The notes beneath the pieces were generated by a model. That model searched no databases. It saw only the letters and a list, made by a program, of their open reading frames with translations, and had not been told where the DNA came from. From Burkholderiales bacterium PBB1 (lineage in GTDB: Bacteria > Pseudomonadota > Gammaproteobacteria > Burkholderiales > Burkholderiaceae_C): a stretch of DNA of 64,000 nt. Shown piece after piece: positions 60,315 to 64,000 of the stretch. The stretch is from the NCBI GenBank assembly GCA_002255905.1, contig NKIN01000002.1, positions 1 to 64,000 of the forward strand, given 5' to 3'. The position numbers and the translations under genes are program-made. Positions within the stretch are counted from its first letter, which is position 1; every line of letters starts with the position of its first letter.

Positions 60315-60626
60315 TCAGCCGAAGTGGCAGATGTAGTGCAACGCGTCGGTCACTTCGATGTCGAACGACGACTGGCCGGGCACGCTGAACGACTGGCCGC
60401 CGGCGTAGTCGGCCCAGGTGGTGCTGCCTGCCAGTTTCACGCGGCAGGCGCCGGCGACCAGTTCCATCACCTCGGGGGCGCCGGTGTTGAAGGTCAGCGT
60501 CGACGGCAGGATCACACCGACACTTTTCTTGGTGCCATCAGGCAGCGTGATGCTGTGCGAGACGCACTTGCCGTCGAAGTACACGTTGGCGCGGGTGGCG
60601 ATGGAGGCGGTGATCTGGTCGGTCAT
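60315..60626 (-). CDS. ppnP: pyrimidine/purine nucleoside phosphorylase PpnP
   Basis: A 103-residue cupin-like protein, exactly the usual PpnP size. It has [27 protein letters not shown] and [14 protein letters not shown] with the final YICHFG. It phosphorolyses many nucleosides to base and ribose-1-phosphate in nucleotide salvage. It lies between argG and the secreted protein, on the same strand as argG. Confidence 0.92.
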   Translation of the reverse strand: MTDQITASIATRANVYFDGKCVSHSITLPDGTKKSVGVILPSTLTFNTGAPEVMELVAGACRVKLAGSTTWADYAGGQSFSVPGQSSFDIEVTDALHYICHFG

Positions 60627-60678
60627 GGCAATGGGGTGAACAACGGTGTGGAGGTGAGGGCGCAGCGGCGGTGATGGA

Positions 60679-62650
<1,972 letters not shown>

Positions 62651-62684
62651 GGGGTGAGGCCAAGCACGGAACGTGACAGGGGGC

Positions 62685-64000
62685 TCAGTCTGCCGCACCG
62701 AGCTGGCGCCACAGGTAGGCGAATTCCAGTGCCTGCAGGTGCGCGCGCTGGGCGTTGTCAGCCGCGCCGCCGTGACCGCCTTCGATGTTTTCGTAGTAGA
62801 GCAGCGCATGCCCCTGCTCGCGCATGCGCGCGGCCATCTTGCGGGCATGGGCCGGGTGCACCCGGTCGTCGCGGGTCGAGGTGGTGAACAGCACCTCGGG
62901 ATAGACCTTGTCGGCAGCGACGTTCTGGTACGGGCTGTAGCGCGCGATGTGCGCCCAGTCTTGCGGCAGCTCCGGGTTGCCGAACTCGGCCATCCACGAG
63001 GCGCCGGCCAGCAGCGTGTGGTAGCGCCGCATGTCGAGCAGCGGGACCTGGCAGACCACGGCGTTGAACAGCTCGGGCCGCTGGGTGAAGACTGCACCCA
63101 CCAGCAGCCCGCCATTGCTGCCGCCCATGATGCCCAGGTGTGGGGGGCTGGTGATCCCTGCAGCGATCAGGTCTTCGGCCACCGCGATGAAGTCGTCGTA
63201 GCTGCGCTGCTTGTGCTCGCGGATGGCAGCCTGGTGCCATGCCGGCCCGAACTCGCCGCCGCCGCGGATGTTGGCGACCACCAGCATGCCGCCGCGCTCG
63301 AACCAGGCGCGACCGTGGCCCGCCGGATACCACGGGTTCAGCGCGATCTCGAAGCCGCCGTAGCCGTACAGCAGCGTCGGGTTGCGGCCATCGGCCTTCG
63401 CGCCGCGCGGCCAGACGATGAAGTAAGGCACGCGGGTGCCATCGGGTGACGTCGCGAAGCGCTGCTCGGTGCGCAGACCGGTGGTGTCGAACAGGGCCGG
63501 GCGTGCCTTCAGCCGTTCGAGCGGGGGTGCGGTGGGCGACCCATCTGCTGGGGTCTGGCCGAGGAACAGCGAATCCGGCGTCAGGAAATCGGTGTAGCCC
63601 AACAGATAGCTCTCGGCCAGCGGGTCGTCCGTGCGCATCGGGTCGTGCAGGCTGCGCACGCTCAAGGTGCCGGGGTGGGGCGCATCGATCACGCGCGGCT
63701 CGAAGCCACTGGGCGTGCGCCGCCACAGCGCCAGGCGGCTGGCGACGTTGTCCAGCACGTTGATGATCAGGTGCTCGCGCGTCGGCGTGTAGCCGGCGAG
63801 CGAGCAGGTCGCCGTCGGCGTGAAAAGTACCGTGAAGCGACGCTCCCCTGCCAGGTACGCCTGTGCGTCGGCGGCCAGCAGTGCGCCGCTCGCGCAGGTG
63901 GCGCCTGCCACCGTCCAGTCGCTGCGCAGCTCGATCAGCAGCGTGTCGGCGGCGCTGCCGGCGTGGTTCCAGAAACTGAACGACGCGTCGCTCGGCAGGT
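62685..64000 (-). CDS. prolyl-oligopeptidase-family serine peptidase (C-terminal part, partial)
   Basis: 438 or more C-terminal residues are visible and the frame is open to the window edge. The visible part is the end of the beta-propeller and the alpha/beta-hydrolase domain: LLYGYGGFEIALNPWYPAG, the nucleophile in IMGGSNGGLLVG, the aspartate in TSTRDDRVHPAH and the histidine in EGGHGG. These are the full S9A triad. It cleaves short peptides after proline. It would be the first gene of a run ending in the exonuclease gene. The N-terminus lies outside. Confidence 0.9.
   Translation of the reverse strand, partial: LPSDASFSFWNHAGSAADTLLIELRSDWTVAGATCASGALLAADAQAYLAGERRFTVLFTPTATCSLAGYTPTREHLIINVLDNVASRLALWRRTPSGFEPRVIDAPHPGTLSVRSLHDPMRTDDPLAESYLLGYTDFLTPDSLFLGQTPADGSPTAPPLERLKARPALFDTTGLRTEQRFATSPDGTRVPYFIVWPRGAKADGRNPTLLYGYGGFEIALNPWYPAGHGRAWFERGGMLVVANIRGGGEFGPAWHQAAIREHKQRSYDDFIAVAEDLIAAGITSPPHLGIMGGSNGGLLVGAVFTQRPELFNAVVCQVPLLDMRRYHTLLAGASWMAEFGNPELPQDWAHIARYSPYQNVAADKVYPEVLFTTSTRDDRVHPAHARKMAARMREQGHALLYYENIEGGHGGAADNAQRAHLQALEFAYLWRQLGAAD

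Overview
The window is GC-rich bacterial DNA, densely packed with genes. It looks like a Burkholderiales betaproteobacterium from the Rubrivivax/Leptothrix/Piscinibacter neighbourhood. The basis is the protein types present: CzcICBA, a UrtABCDE urea transporter, an EgtB/SenA-type enzyme beside SelD, a PEP-CTERM protein, NhaR and LexA-controlled DnaE2. I recognise no rRNA, tRNA, CRISPR array or intact insertion sequence. The assignment rests on gene content only; no database search was possible.

Layout. 1-1000: the start of a Tat-exported protein and a glutathione S-transferase. 1218-10029: a heavy-metal efflux cluster, czcI-czcC-czcB-czcA, followed by a CadA/ZntA-type P-type ATPase. 10161-14733: a very large NCS1-permease/histidine-kinase/receiver fusion with its LuxR-type response regulator. 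14743-17618: a tight minus-strand operon yajQ - retropepsin-like protease - rsuA - ribF, with murB divergent from yajQ. 18716-21217: selD (minus) divergent from a SenA/EgtB-like gene, probably selenium metabolism. 21414-21920: a PEP-CTERM protein. 22250-25675: a zinc-uptake operon zur - His-rich peptide - znuC - znuB - znuA whose cistrons overlap or abut, with a near-perfect palindromic operator. 25732-28352: KefB-type K+/H+ antiporter plus its quinone-reductase-like partner. 28465-31718: an orphan ParA and a second two-component pair.

31732-45899: a urea locus that looks rearranged. A complete ureD follows the second histidine kinase by 13 nt, but no ureA follows it. Instead there is an approximately 7.7 kb block of stress and ion-related genes (RaiA-like, DUF3616, YqhA-like, lipid kinase, TerB-like, NhaR, TerC/Alx, CopD-like). 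The urtABCDE operon then runs convergently towards it, with a candidate sigma-54 promoter upstream of urtA.

46082-64000: a LexA-box-controlled dnaE2, small exported peptides, yaaA, a prolyl-4-hydroxylase-like oxygenase, rhlE, ettA translationally coupled to a large metzincin-like lipoprotein, a cupin, a TupA-like ATP-grasp protein, ppnP, argG, a DEDDh exonuclease and the C-terminal part of a prolyl-oligopeptidase-family peptidase that runs off the window.

Themes: zinc and cadmium are handled from both sides (Czc and P-type efflux; Zur-controlled uptake), and nitrogen compounds are sensed and imported (NCS1-kinase, urt, ureD). The points most worth a second look are the NCS1-kinase fusion with its cysteine cluster, the SenA-like protein whose third iron-ligand histidine is replaced by leucine, the split His-rich zinc module and the orphan ureD.
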